Shown in pieces: positions 1-10,683 of a DNA stretch of 64,000 bases. The position numbers and the translations under genes were made by a program. The first letter of the stretch is position 1, and each line of letters begins with the position of its first letter. Origin of the DNA: Flectonema sp. DT1601 (lineage: Eukaryota; Euglenozoa; Diplonemea; Diplonemida; Diplonemidae); assembly GCA_964019425.1 (NCBI GenBank), contig OZ025781.1, forward strand, positions 248,001 to 312,000, in the 5' to 3' direction. The notes under the pieces were generated by a model. It did not search any database. It worked only from the letters and a program-made list of their open reading frames with translations, and had not been told where the DNA came from.

Positions 1-2282
1 AATGGAGGCCAGAAAGGCAACACATGATCAGCATAAACAGGAAGATATTCATCCGAAATAGAAGCGCCCGGATCAGAGAAGAAAGCAGCTAAACTGAATG
101 TCAGCGCGGCGTTAGTTCTCGTGATTGGAGTCAGTGGCTTGTTTACATCGTTTTCAGTGGCGGTAGCCACCCAAGTTTTCCACTCGAAAAACGGTCCATT
201 TGTAGCAGAACTTACTCTGTGCTTTTCCCCAGAAACACCACCAGCAGAGACAACTGTTACAGCACTAGCCTTCCTAAGGAGCTTCACAGCAAGGGAACAC
301 GCACTTCCACAATCTCCGAGTGAAAAAAGTTTGACAGTTGCGAATCCCTTCGTAGGTATATTAATTTTCTCGTTCGCTGCAAAGTTACACTTAGCAAGCA
401 TAGCAGAGTCTTTCGCTTCAAGCAATGAGTCGGAGAGAGGAACAATCTTTGGAACCACAAACACTTCAGGTGATCCAGCAGCCCTGCTCTTCTTCGGAGG
501 GTTTTTAAAGGCCTCAATCAATTTAGCGTGTGCCTGCATCGGGTTTGTACTGCCCAAAGGTTCGTTGTATAAGCTTTCCCCGGTAGAAACAAGCAACGCG
601 TTGTAGTTTTCACCACCAACCACAGCAGATAGTATCAAACGGACGTATCCCTTAGTGAAGTCAGTGAGATGGTATTCAGAAGCACCCTTAGTGGAAGCAG
701 CACTTGCAGGTGAGATACGGAAATCGCTTCTCGTCCTCGATGTTTCCCTGAGTCCTGCAGGGTATTGGAGCTTCGGAGTGAAGTACTCAATCGCCGTGTA
801 GGCCAAAATCTGAAATCCACCACCGTTACCACGAATGTCCAGGATCAATTCTGTGATTCTCGGGGAAAACGCAATCGCATAATCACTGCAAGCCTCAATA
901 ACTTTTAAAAACCTAAAGAGGACTTTATTTTCATCACAACCCTTTAAGTTGGTAGTCTTCGGTTCAAAGGTTCCGATGTACAAGTACATTACTGGCTTTG
1001 CGTTGGTTTCGAATGAGCTGCACACAATATTCGGTTCATTGGTATTTTGTGGATATTGAGCAACTATCTTACCCTGATTCCAGAGATCTGAAGGAGCAAG
1101 CTGCTGAACTGATCTTTTGGACACGCGTTCTTGTTCCTTCTTTGCAGATGCAGCCTTGTCAGCCTTGTCAGCGTTGTGAAGATCTCTCGCAATGTCTGAA
1201 AGTGGATTAGGAGGAAGGTTAGGTCCGGAGTTCACTTCAGGACTTTTATGAATACCTGCCCTCTGATCAGCGATAGGAGGAATTGGTTTGTATGCCTCTC
1301 TGTTCTGCCTGATGTGAGTAATGTCGTTAGGGGTCACTGGTGCTTCCTGTACCTGAGCACCTCTCGCAGTCGCTGCTGGACGGTTACCAGCAACTATGAC
1401 AGCGGTTGTTAACTGTTGGTCACCCCTTCCAGCGTAGATTGGAAGGGTGTGAGACGTACCAGCAACAGTTATTTGCATTGTGGTGGCCTGGTATCCAGAT
1501 CTGGTTGAAGATATACCTGCAGCGTCCAGGTTGTTTAGGTATTCATTAAGGTCTGCGCCATTAGACTTCGAAGTGCCGTTGTCACCAAGCAACTTTGCTA
1601 AAGAGGCCACTGCTGGCTGTCCGTTGATTGCAGTTACAATGTCGCCAACCTGAACACTGCTCCACGTTTGTCCCTGAGAATAGGCAGCGAAAAGTGCAAG
1701 GTGTCCACTGATGAAAATAACCTGCTGTCCATTATCCATTCTTGATCCGAATACAAAAGGAATATATAACTGAGAATGATATCCCGATGGCAGAGTGTAA
1801 GAAGTATGCCCGTCTTGCAACTTTAAGAAGAGTTGAGCCATTGAAGCTTGAAATTGGAAATCACTATTCCACTGTTGAGTAGAGAACTGTTGAAGAGAAC
1901 CCTTCAAGTTAACCTTTCCAATCACAGATGGGTCTGTTGATAGAGCGATGTCAGTTCCTTGATAAAACTCAACCATCTCAAGCGCTGCTTTTGTCGCTTC
2001 CGTCACAGTTGCTTTATCCACCGGAACAGTGTTGTAACAGTCAAAGATTTCACTAGCTCTGTAGTAGTAAAAGTTATCTATCAGCCGCCCCTGCAAATTA
2101 CATTGCGACACCGCCAGCAGGTTTATCATTGAGAGTAACATTTTATTTAGAAAACTGATGATGAGAAGTTGTGGATTCATCGTATTGACTGGATGGGTAA
2201 CTATTTGTGGTATCGACTTAGTTCGAATATCTGTGTTGATGTCCTGGAAAAGAAAAGTATCAATCAATTTAGTGACTAACAT
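1..2282 (-). CDS. S41-family membrane-anchored peptidase, copy A (partial, C-terminus beyond window)
   Basis: This is the left-most copy of a tandem peptidase family. Its reading frame runs off the left edge, so the end of the protease domain, the stalk and the membrane helix are missing. From the start codon to the edge it has exactly the same length as copy B (2281 nt), and the protein reads through. Visible parts are the signal-like segment MLLSMINLLAVSQC, a QDGHTSYTLPSGY motif, the PDZ-like segment, the constant proline/charged linker, the LDIRGNGGG core, and a nucleophile motif reading SLGDCGSACS, where most copies read GACGSACS. A also reads VIFISGHLALF where the others read VIFIRERHALF or a close variant. 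As in the other copies, the first in-frame Met may lie in a 5'-UTR intron, with translation starting at MNPQLL about 34 codons later. The family call is firm; the substrate is unknown. Confidence 0.93.
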   Translation of the reverse strand, partial: MLVTKLIDTFLFQDINTDIRTKSIPQIVTHPVNTMNPQLLIISFLNKMLLSMINLLAVSQCNLQGRLIDNFYYYRASEIFDCYNTVPVDKATVTEATKAALEMVEFYQGTDIALSTDPSVIGKVNLKGSLQQFSTQQWNSDFQFQASMAQLFLKLQDGHTSYTLPSGYHSQLYIPFVFGSRMDNGQQVIFISGHLALFAAYSQGQTWSSVQVGDIVTAINGQPAVASLAKLLGDNGTSKSNGADLNEYLNNLDAAGISSTRSGYQATTMQITVAGTSHTLPIYAGRGDQQLTTAVIVAGNRPAATARGAQVQEAPVTPNDITHIRQNREAYKPIPPIADQRAGIHKSPEVNSGPNLPPNPLSDIARDLHNADKADKAASAKKEQERVSKRSVQQLAPSDLWNQGKIVAQYPQNTNEPNIVCSSFETNAKPVMYLYIGTFEPKTTNLKGCDENKVLFRFLKVIEACSDYAIAFSPRITELILDIRGNGGGFQILAYTAIEYFTPKLQYPAGLRETSRTRSDFRISPASAASTKGASEYHLTDFTKGYVRLILSAVVGGENYNALLVSTGESLYNEPLGSTNPMQAHAKLIEAFKNPPKKSRAAGSPEVFVVPKIVPLSDSLLEAKDSAMLAKCNFAANEKINIPTKGFATVKLFSLGDCGSACSLAVKLLRKASAVTVVSAGGVSGEKHRVSSATNGPFFEWKTWVATATENDVNKPLTPITRTNAALTFSLAAFFSDPGASISDEYLPVYADHVLPFWPP

Positions 2283-2440
2283 TAAAAAACCAACACAGCC
2301 CAGCAGGTAGCTGTCGGGATAACGGAGTTAGTTGTTCAACGCCTGGGCTCCCTGTTGAGGGAAGTCATCCGGCAATCGAGTTGTTTACTTGCATCCCATT
2401 GTTATCGAAACAAACGAAATTGACCTTTACGGTGTCGCTT
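2283..2440 (-). promoter_or_regulatory. Conserved 5' leader module of the peptidase array (copy A; full length)
   Basis: This block of about 155 bp precedes copies A, B (6775-6932) and D (about 16805-16960). Only its proximal about 80 bp precedes C (10684-10765), E (20827-20908) and F (25539-25620). On the minus strand it contains TCCCT-CAAC-AGGGA and a second pairing AGCCCAG/CTGGGCT, so the transcript could fold. A candidate 3' splice site (T-rich tract then CAG) lies about 40 nt inside the first open frame of every copy except G. The block is probably a promoter/5'-UTR with an intron. Confidence 0.5.
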
Positions 2441-4143
2441 GAACAATATAAAAAATATTTAAGAAGCAAAAAATGAGGGAAGATTACAGCAATGTTTTAT
2501 TTTATTTTTTCAAATATTATTGACATCAGGGACAACATTAGTTCTTCTTGCCTTGTCAGTTTCAGAGAAGACGACGACAAGACACCCAACAGAATTATCA
2601 TAATACGGAATGTCCCAAATGAATAAATATGAACTAATGAAATAAAAAAAAGACATAACGACCTCCTATGCGGGAAAGACCACAAATTATAACCTTCTTC
2701 AGATATCTGAAGATGAAAAAGTACCTTTATTTCCTCCTTTTTTCTTTTGATTTGTGTTCCACCAACTGCTGACTACTTCGCAGTAGCAAGTTAATGAAAT
2801 TATAGGAAAAAAGGACAGACAGAGAGTAACCTCCCATCTAACCGTTGTTCTATACGCAAGTTAATGGTCTAGAATAGTAGAGAAACTAAATGAGAGTTTT
2901 AAGGAATGAATTCGTGGAAGAGATGTCACCAAGGATGTGGAAACGTTTGTCGAGTTACGTTTCCCTCCTAAATGCTCTGTTGGTGTGGGTAGTTTCTACT
3001 TTCTTTTTTTCTTTCTTTTTATGTCCCCCAAGAAGAAAAAAAAAATCACAAGGGACAAAGTGATTTACAAAAACCATCCTCAGTTGAGTATCAAATTCGA
3101 GCTCTCGGAGTGATTGGAAAAAAAAAGAATTTTAAGAAATATCTTATTTTTTAAATAATCTCATTCAGTTCATCGCGACTTGAAAAGCATCATTAAAGAT
3201 CAAAGTGGAAGCGAGCAAACTCGCTGACAGAATGAAAGCTTCCAGTCGCTGACATAACCAGAGATATCACAAGCCGCACTGAGAAAGAAACCCAAGAGAA
3301 CAGTTAGAATATGAGTCTTGTTATATTAGTCAGTATTAGCTATATTAGCGAGGAGAGGACTACACTCCTTACAAAATTTAAAAAAAAAAACTTAGAATCT
3401 CTTACTCAGCACCTTTCAAAGAAGAAAGCAAGGAGGATACTGAGGTATCAGGTCCTACAGGACTGAATAAGAGCTGTAATAAGTTCAGCTTCTCTGAAGA
3501 AGTTTTTTTATACATATCGGAGTTTGTCAGAACTATTTGTCACAACTGAGCTAACAAAACAAGTCCGACCATCTCTGCCAACATTATCAGGGGAGGTAAC
3601 TTGATACTAATATTAAATGGAAAACAACTTGAAACTGGGAGGGGGGTGACTGAAAATAGTAACAACTACTTCAGGTATTAATACAACATTAATATCAAAG
3701 TATTTGACTGAAAACATATTTGTAGTTGTTAATCAAAGAAAAGCGTTTAGAAAAAAGAAAACATAAAAAGGGAAAATTATATGAAGAAGAAGTTGTCTTC
3801 ACTTGCAATGACAAGAGAGGGGTAATTCGATACTGCATTTTTAAGCTCAAAAAGGAACAACAATTTCTCAGACAATCTTGACTGTCAGCAGCAGCTTAGT
3901 AAATGAATAAATAAAGCCACTGGAGGCCAGTTGAGCTCCACTTGCCTATGTTACCGTAACAGCTTTTTATAAAACTCATGAGTACTTAATTAATACAATA
4001 TTATATTGTCTTGAAAATTAAGCATAGAAAAAGACGAACACCAGGAAGGGGGGCGGCTCCTTGTCAATAGCCGTCTAGGGGGAGAGAATATAGAAATGTA
4101 TGTTCAAACACGTATCGTAAACAGCGAAAGCAACACAGAAACA
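2283..4143. repeat. A/B spacer: conserved leader plus flank repeat modules
   Basis: No gene is seen. 2283-2440 is the conserved 5' leader of copy A. 2491-2740 is a flank module repeated at about 10776-11030 and 17258-17430, and in weaker form at about 25645-25830. 2762-2985 is a second module, repeated at 11427-11650 and 17570-17682. 3180-3265 is hairpin-rich and partly matches 11800-11845. From about 3390 to the stop of copy B the sequence matches 7333-8088 almost base for base; this is the 3' flank of the duplicated B/C unit. Part of it recurs upstream of copy E at 20938-21090. Confidence 0.8.
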
Positions 4144-6774
4144 TTAAGCACTGTCGGGACGGTCTTCAAGTTCTTCTTCTTTCTGTTCCTCCTCCTCCGC
4201 TGATTTCCTACAACAACACATGTAAACAATAACAATAACAACTATTACGAATACGACAGAAAATATCGAAATCAGAAGTGTATTGCGAAGCTTCACATCG
4301 CTGTCATCACTGCTTTTCGCAGGTGCCGTAGAGACACCTGTCGCAGTACTTGTAGCTGTGGTCGCATTAGGTGAAACCACAACGGTACCTGGCACCTTGT
4401 AAGTTCCAGCCTCAAATTCCACCCAATTAGTTGAAGCAGTCGAACTGAGTGCAGCAGTTTGCTGAAGTATCTGCAACTCTGTTGCAGCTGAGAATGGAGG
4501 CCAGAAAGGCAACACATGATCAGCATAAACAGGAAGAAATTCATCCGAAATAGAAGCGCTCGGATCAGAGAAGAAAGCAGCTAAACTGAATGTCAGCCCG
4601 GCGCTAGTTCTCGTGATTGTAGTCAGTTTTTTGTTCACGTTGTTCATAGCGGCGGTAGCGACCCAAGACTTCCATTCGTAAAATGGTCCATTTGTAGCAG
4701 AACTTACTCTGTGCTTTTCTCCAGAAACACCACCAGCAGAGACAACTGTTATGGCACTAGCCTTCCTAAGGAGCTTCACAGCAAGGGAACACGCACTTCC
4801 ACATGCTCCGAGTGAAAATAGTTTTATGGTTGCGAATCCCTTCGTAGGTATATTAATTTTCTCGTTCGCTGCAAAGGTACACTTAGCAAACATAGCAGCA
4901 TTTCTCGCTTCAAGCAGCGAGTCGGAGAGAGAAACAATCTTAGGAACCACAAACACTTCAGGTGATCCAGCAGCCCTGCTCTTCTTCGGAGGGTTTTTAA
5001 AGGCCTCACTCAACTTAGCTTGTGCCTGCTGCATGTTTGTGTTGCTCAAAGGTTCGTTGTATAAGCTTTCCCCGTTAGAAACAAGCAACGCGTTGTAGTT
5101 TTCACCACCAACCACAGCAGATTGTATCAAACTGATGTATCCCTTAGTGAAGTCAGTGAGGTGGTATTCAGAAGCACCCTTAGTGGAAGCAGCACTTGCA
5201 GGTGAGATACGGAAATCGCTTCTCGTCCTCGATGTTTCCCTGAGTCCTGCAGGGTATTGGAGCTTCGGAGTGAAGTACTCAATCGCCGTGTAGGCCAAAA
5301 TCTGAAATCCTCCACCGTTACCACGGACGTCCAGGATCAATTCTGTGATTCTCGGGGAAAACGCAATCGCATAATCACTGCAAGCCTCAATAACTTTTAA
5401 AAACCCGAAGAGGACTTTGATTTCATCACAACCCTGTGCGTTGGCGGTGCTAGGGGAAAAGCTTCCGATGTACAAGTACATTACTGGCTTTGCGTTGGTT
5501 TCGAAAGAGCTGCACACAATATTCGGTTCATTGGTATTTTGTGGATATTGAGCAACTATCTTACCCTGATTCCAGAGATCTGAAGGAGCAAGCTGCTGAA
5601 CTGATCTTTTGGACACCCGTTCCTGTTCCTTCTTTGCAGATGCAGCCTTGTCAGCCTTGTCAGCGTTGTGAAGATCTCTCGCAATGTCTGAAAGTGGATT
5701 AGGAGGAAGGTTAGGTCCGGAGTTCACTTCAGGACTTTTATGAATACCTGCCCTCTGATCAGCGATAGGAGGAATTGGTTTATATGCCTCTCTGTTCTGC
5801 CTGATGTGAGTAATGTCGTTAGGGGTCACTGGTGCTTCCTGTACCTGAGCACCTCTCGCAGTCGCTGCTGGACGGTTACCAGCAACTATGACAGCGGTTG
5901 TTAACTGTCGGTCATCCCTTCCAGCGTAGATTGGAAGGGTGTGAGACGTACCAGCAACGGTTATTTGCATTGTGGTGGCCTGGTATCCAGATGAGGTTGA
6001 AGATATACCTGCAGCGTTAGGGTTGTTTAGGTATTCATTAAGGTCTGCGCCATTAGACTTCGAAGTGCCGTTGTCACCAAGCAACTTTGCTAAAGAGGCC
6101 ACTGCTGGCTGTCCGTTGATTGCAGTTACGACGTTGCCAACCTGAACACTGCTCCACGTCTGTCCCTGAGAATAGGCAGTGAAAAGGGCATGGCGTTCCC
6201 TGATGAAAATAACTTGCTGTCCATTATCCATTCTTGATCCGAATACAAAAGGAATAGATAACTCAGCAAAGTATCCCGATGGTGGAGTGTAAGCAGTATG
6301 CCCGTCTTGCAACTTTAAGAAGAGTTGAGCCATTGAAGCTTGAAATTGGAAATCACTATTCCACTGTTGAGTAGAGAACTGTTGAAGAGAACCCTTCAAG
6401 TTAACCTTTCCAATCACAGATGGGTCTGTTGATAGAGCGATGTCAGTTCCATGGTAAAACTCAACCATCTCAAGCGCTGCTTTTGTCGCTTCCGTCACAG
6501 TTGCTTGATCCACCGGAACAGTGTTGTAACAGTCAAAGATTTCACTAGCTCTGTAGTAGTAAAAGTTATCTATCAGCCGCCCCTGCAAATTACATTGCGA
6601 CACCGCCAGCAGGTTTATCATTGAGAGTAACATTTTATTTAGAAAACTGATGATGAGAAGTTGTGGATTCATCGTATTGACTGGATGGGTAACTATTTGT
6701 GGTATCGACTTAGTACGAATATCTGTGTTGATGTCCTGGAAAAGAAAAGCATCAATCAATTTAGTGACTAACAT
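4144..6774 (-). CDS. S41-family membrane-anchored peptidase, copy B
   Basis: This 876-aa protein is predicted to be a type I membrane protein with an extracellular serine peptidase. The signal-like stretch is at about 35-62, DGHTAY at 157-162 (candidate catalytic His159), a PDZ-like strand VGNVVTAINGQPAV at 212-225, a charged/proline linker at about 300-405, LDVRGNGGG at 481-489, the nucleophile motif GACGSACS with candidate Ser660, and the conserved SDEFLPVYADHV at 743-754 (candidate Glu). A Ser/Thr/Pro stalk at about 797-827 precedes the membrane helix at 831-851, a CCCRK cluster and an acidic tail. The triad is assigned by analogy with CPAF-type S41 enzymes (His, Ser, Glu). The open frame starts at Met1, but a good 3' splice site (6736-6738) lies inside it, so Met35 (codon ending at 6672) is the more likely start. 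No intron interrupts the body. Confidence 0.95.
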   Translation of the reverse strand: MLVTKLIDAFLFQDINTDIRTKSIPQIVTHPVNTMNPQLLIISFLNKMLLSMINLLAVSQCNLQGRLIDNFYYYRASEIFDCYNTVPVDQATVTEATKAALEMVEFYHGTDIALSTDPSVIGKVNLKGSLQQFSTQQWNSDFQFQASMAQLFLKLQDGHTAYTPPSGYFAELSIPFVFGSRMDNGQQVIFIRERHALFTAYSQGQTWSSVQVGNVVTAINGQPAVASLAKLLGDNGTSKSNGADLNEYLNNPNAAGISSTSSGYQATTMQITVAGTSHTLPIYAGRDDRQLTTAVIVAGNRPAATARGAQVQEAPVTPNDITHIRQNREAYKPIPPIADQRAGIHKSPEVNSGPNLPPNPLSDIARDLHNADKADKAASAKKEQERVSKRSVQQLAPSDLWNQGKIVAQYPQNTNEPNIVCSSFETNAKPVMYLYIGSFSPSTANAQGCDEIKVLFGFLKVIEACSDYAIAFSPRITELILDVRGNGGGFQILAYTAIEYFTPKLQYPAGLRETSRTRSDFRISPASAASTKGASEYHLTDFTKGYISLIQSAVVGGENYNALLVSNGESLYNEPLSNTNMQQAQAKLSEAFKNPPKKSRAAGSPEVFVVPKIVSLSDSLLEARNAAMFAKCTFAANEKINIPTKGFATIKLFSLGACGSACSLAVKLLRKASAITVVSAGGVSGEKHRVSSATNGPFYEWKSWVATAAMNNVNKKLTTITRTSAGLTFSLAAFFSDPSASISDEFLPVYADHVLPFWPPFSAATELQILQQTAALSSTASTNWVEFEAGTYKVPGTVVVSPNATTATSTATGVSTAPAKSSDDSDVKLRNTLLISIFSVVFVIVVIVIVYMCCCRKSAEEEEQKEEELEDRPDSA

Positions 6775-8088
6775 TAAAAAACCAATACAGCCCAGCAGGT
6801 AGCTGTCGGGATAACAGAGTTAGTTGTTCAACGCCTGGGCTCCCTGTTGAGGGAAGTCATCCGGCAATCGAGTTGTTTACTTGCATCCCATTGTTATCGA
6901 AACAAACGAAATTGACCTTTACGGTGTCGCTTAGAAACGCAAGAGAACAGTTAGAATATGAGTTTTGTTATATTAATCAGTATTAGCTATATTAGAGGAG
7001 AGTTATTCATTTACTTATTTATTTACGAAGCCTGGAAGCCAAAAAGCCAGGAAAAGCTCACAGTGTAATTGCTGTAAGCGACCAGAAAGAGACTCTCACA
7101 GACAGTTATCAAATAAATAAATAAGCAAATCAATCAATGAATTGCAGTACAAAATTTAAAAAAGAATTGGCTTTAACTTCAACTATACAGAAAATAATGA
7201 TATAACACTGTGGTTTTTTGTTTGTGCACAAAACCGTGAACCGACTTAAACTGATAAAGCTAAAGGAGGTTTACGTGTGCTGCCAACATTCTTTTTCGTT
7301 CTTACAATACTTGTTAAATGCAAAAAAAAAAAACTTAAAATCTCTTACTCAGCACCTTTCAAAGAAGAAAGCAAGGAGGATACTGAGGTATCAGGTCCTA
7401 CAGGACTGAATAAGAGCTGTAATAAGTTCAGCTTCTCTGAAGAAGTTTTTTTATACATATCGGAGTTTGCCAGAACTATTTGTCACAACTGAGCTAACAA
7501 AACAAGTCCGACCATCTCTGCCAACATTATCAGGGGAGGTAACTTGATACTAATATTAAATGGAAAACAACTTGAAACTGGGAGGGGGGTGACTGAAAAT
7601 AGTAACAACTACTTCAGGTATTAATACAAGATTAATATCAAAGTATTTGACTGAAAACATATTTGTAGTTGTTAATCAAAGAAAAGCGTTTAGTAAAAAG
7701 AAAACATAAGAAGGGAAAATTATATGAAGAAGAAGTTGTCTTCACTTGCAATGTCAAGAGAGGGGTTATTCGATACTACATTTTTAAGCTCAAAAAGGAA
7801 CAACAATTTCTCAGACAATCTTGACTGTCAGCAGCAGCGTAGTAAATGAATAAATAAAGCCACTGGAGGCCAGTTGAGCTCCACTTGCCTATGTTACCGT
7901 AACAGCTTTTTATAAAACTCATGAGTACTTAATTAATACATAATATTATATTGTCTTGAAAATTAAGCATAGAAAAAGACGAACACCAGGAAGGGGGGCG
8001 GCTCCTTGTCAATAGCCGTCTAGGGGGAGAGAATATAGAAATGTATGTTCAAACACGTATCGTAAACAGCGAAAGCAACACAGAAACA
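6775..8088. repeat. B/C spacer: leader, SINE-like insert, dispersed repeat, duplicated 3' flank
   Basis: 6775-6932 is the conserved leader of copy B. 7000-7140 is a short unit of unknown origin ending in ATTT/AAAT-type short tandem repeats. 7165-7330 is a dispersed repeat ending in an A-run, with a related copy at about 46590-46780 and a weaker one at about 62345-62450. 7333-8088 duplicates 3390-4143. No gene is seen; the short open frames here are in low-complexity or repeat sequence. Confidence 0.75.
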
Positions 8089-10683
8089 TTAAGCACTGTC
8101 GGGACGGTCTTCAAGTTCTTCTTCTTTCTGTTCCTCCTCCTCCGCTGATTTCCGACAACAACACATGCAAACAATAACAATAACAACTATTACGAATACG
8201 GCAGAAAATATCGAAATCAGAAGTGTATTGCGAAGCTTCACATCGCTGTCATCACTGCTTTTCGCAGGAGCCGTAGTAGCAGACCCCACAACGGTACCTG
8301 ACACCTTGTAAGTTCCAGCCTCAAATTCCACCCAATTAGTTGAAGCAGTCGAACTGAGTGCAGCAGTTTGCTGAAGCATCTGCAACTCTGTTGCAGCTGA
8401 GTATGGAGGCCAGAAAGGCAACACATGATCAGCATAAACAGGAAGAAATTCATCCGAAATAGAAGCGCTCGGATCAGAGAAGAAAGCAGCTAAACTGAAT
8501 GAAAGCGAGGCGCTAGTTCTCGTGATCAGTGTCAGTTTCTTGTTTACATTGTTTATAGCGGCGGTAGCGACCCAAGACTTCCATTCGTAAAATGGTCCAT
8601 TTGTAGCAGAACTTACTCTGTGCTTTTCTCCAGAAACACCACCAGCAGTGACAACTGTTACAGCACTAGTCTTCTTAAGGAGCTTCACAGCAAGGGAACA
8701 CGCACTTCCACATGCTCCGAGTGAAAATAGTTTTATGGTTGCGAATCCCTTCGTAGGTATATTAATTTTCTCGTTCGCTGCAAAGGTGCACTTAGCAAAC
8801 ATAGCATCGTTTCTCGCTTCAAGCAGCGAGTCGGAGAGAGAAACAATCTTTGGAACCACAAACACTTCAGGTGATCCAGCAGCCCTGCTCTTCTTCGGAG
8901 GGTTTTTAAAGAGATCATTCAATTTAACTTGTGCCTGCTGCTTGTTTGTTTTGCTCAAAGGTTCGTTGTATAAGCTTTCCCCGTTAGAAACAAGCAACAC
9001 GTTGTAGTTTTCACCACCAACCACAGCAGATTGTATCAAACTGATGTATCCCTTAGTGAAGTCAGTGAGGTGGTATTCAGAAGCACCCTTAGTGGAAGCA
9101 GCACTTGCAGGTGAGATACGGAAATCGCTTCTCGTCCTCGATGTTTCCCTGAGTCCTGCAGGGTATTGGAGCTTCGGAGTGAAGTACTCAATCGCCGTGT
9201 AGGCCAAAATCTGAAATCCTCCACCGTTGCCACGGACGTCCAGGATCAATTCTGTGATTCTCGGGGAAAACGCAATCGCATAATCACTGCAAGCCTCAAT
9301 AACTTTTAAAAACCCGAAGAGGACTTTGATTTCATCACAACCCTGTTCGTCGGGGGTGCTAGGATTAAAATCTCCTATGTGTAAGTACATAACTGGCTTT
9401 GCGTTGGTTTCGAATGAGCTGCACACAATATTCGGTTGGTTGGTATTTTGTGGATATTGAGCAACTATCTTACCCTGATTCCAGAGATCTGAAGGAGCAA
9501 GCTGCTGAACTGATCTTTTGGACACGCGTTCCTGTTCCTTCTTTGCAGATGCAGCCTTGTCAGCCTTGTCAGCGTTGTGAAGATCTCTCGCAATGTCTGA
9601 AAGTGGATTAGGAGGAAGGTTAGGTCCGGAGTTCACTTCAGGACTTTTATGAATACCTGCCCTCTGATCAGCGATAGGAGGAATTGGTTTGTATGCCTCT
9701 CTGTTCTGCCTGATGTGAGTAATGTCGTTAGGGGTCACTGGTGCTTCCTGTACCTGAGCACCTCTTGCAGTCGCTGCTGGACGGTTACCAGCAACTATGA
9801 CAGCGGTTGTTAACTGTTGTTCTGATCTTCCAGCGTAGATTGGAAGGGTGTGAGACGTACCAGCAACAGTTATTTGCATTGTGGTGGCCTGGTATCCAAA
9901 TGAGGTTGAAGATATACCTGCAGCGTTAGAGTTGATTAGGTATTCATTAAGGTCTGCGCCATTAGACTTCGAAGTGCCGTTGTCACCAAGCAACTTTGCT
10001 AAAGAGGCCACTGCTGGCTGTCCGTTGATTGCAGTTACGACGTTGCCAACCTGAACACTGCTCCACGTCTGTCCCTGAGAATAGGCACTGAAAAGGACAT
10101 GGCGTTCCCTGATGAAAATAACCTGCTGTCCATTATCCATTCTTGATCCGAATACAAAAGGAATAGATAACTCAGCAAAGTACCCCGATGGCATAGTGTA
10201 AGCAGTATGCCCGTCTTGTAACTTTAAGAAGAGTTGAGCCATTGAAGCTTGAAATTGGAAATCACTATTCCACTGTTGAGTAGAGAACTGTTGAAGAGAA
10301 CCCTTCAAGTTAACCTTTCCAATCACAGATGGGTCTGTTGATAGAGCGATGTCAGTTCCATGGTAAAACTCAACCATCTCAAGCGCTGCTTTTGTCGCTT
10401 CCGTCACAGTTGCTTGATCCACCGGAACAGTGTTGTAACAGTCAAAGATTTCACTAGCTCTGTAGTAGTAAAAGTTATCTATCAGCCGCCCCTGCAAATT
10501 ACATTGCGACACCGCCAGCAGGTTTATCATTGAGAGTAACATTTTATTTAGAAAACTGATGATGAGAAGTTGTGGATTCATCGTATTGACTGGATGGGTA
10601 ACTATTTGTGGTATCGACTTAGTACGAATATCTGTGTTGATGTCCTGGAAAAGAAAAGTATCAATCAATTTAGTGACTAACAT
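8089..10683 (-). CDS. S41-family membrane-anchored peptidase, copy C
   Basis: This 864-aa close paralogue of B has the same order of parts: signal sequence, DGHTAY, PDZ-like strand, constant linker, LDVRGNGGG, GACGSACS, SDEFLPVYADHV, stalk, membrane helix, CCCRK and an acidic tail. It is 12 residues shorter than B, and the difference is in the mucin-like stalk before the membrane helix. Local differences from B fall in small patches: GRSEQQ against GRDDRQ, LINSNAAGISSTSFGY against LNNPNAAGISSTSSGY, and GDFNPSTPDEQGCD against GSFSPSTANAQGCD. The gene plus its 3' flank is the neighbour of B in a tandem duplication of about 3.95 kb. The same start caveat applies, with Met35 preferred over Met1. 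Confidence 0.95.
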   Translation of the reverse strand: MLVTKLIDTFLFQDINTDIRTKSIPQIVTHPVNTMNPQLLIISFLNKMLLSMINLLAVSQCNLQGRLIDNFYYYRASEIFDCYNTVPVDQATVTEATKAALEMVEFYHGTDIALSTDPSVIGKVNLKGSLQQFSTQQWNSDFQFQASMAQLFLKLQDGHTAYTMPSGYFAELSIPFVFGSRMDNGQQVIFIRERHVLFSAYSQGQTWSSVQVGNVVTAINGQPAVASLAKLLGDNGTSKSNGADLNEYLINSNAAGISSTSFGYQATTMQITVAGTSHTLPIYAGRSEQQLTTAVIVAGNRPAATARGAQVQEAPVTPNDITHIRQNREAYKPIPPIADQRAGIHKSPEVNSGPNLPPNPLSDIARDLHNADKADKAASAKKEQERVSKRSVQQLAPSDLWNQGKIVAQYPQNTNQPNIVCSSFETNAKPVMYLHIGDFNPSTPDEQGCDEIKVLFGFLKVIEACSDYAIAFSPRITELILDVRGNGGGFQILAYTAIEYFTPKLQYPAGLRETSRTRSDFRISPASAASTKGASEYHLTDFTKGYISLIQSAVVGGENYNVLLVSNGESLYNEPLSKTNKQQAQVKLNDLFKNPPKKSRAAGSPEVFVVPKIVSLSDSLLEARNDAMFAKCTFAANEKINIPTKGFATIKLFSLGACGSACSLAVKLLKKTSAVTVVTAGGVSGEKHRVSSATNGPFYEWKSWVATAAINNVNKKLTLITRTSASLSFSLAAFFSDPSASISDEFLPVYADHVLPFWPPYSAATELQMLQQTAALSSTASTNWVEFEAGTYKVSGTVVGSATTAPAKSSDDSDVKLRNTLLISIFSAVFVIVVIVIVCMCCCRKSAEEEEQKEEELEDRPDSA

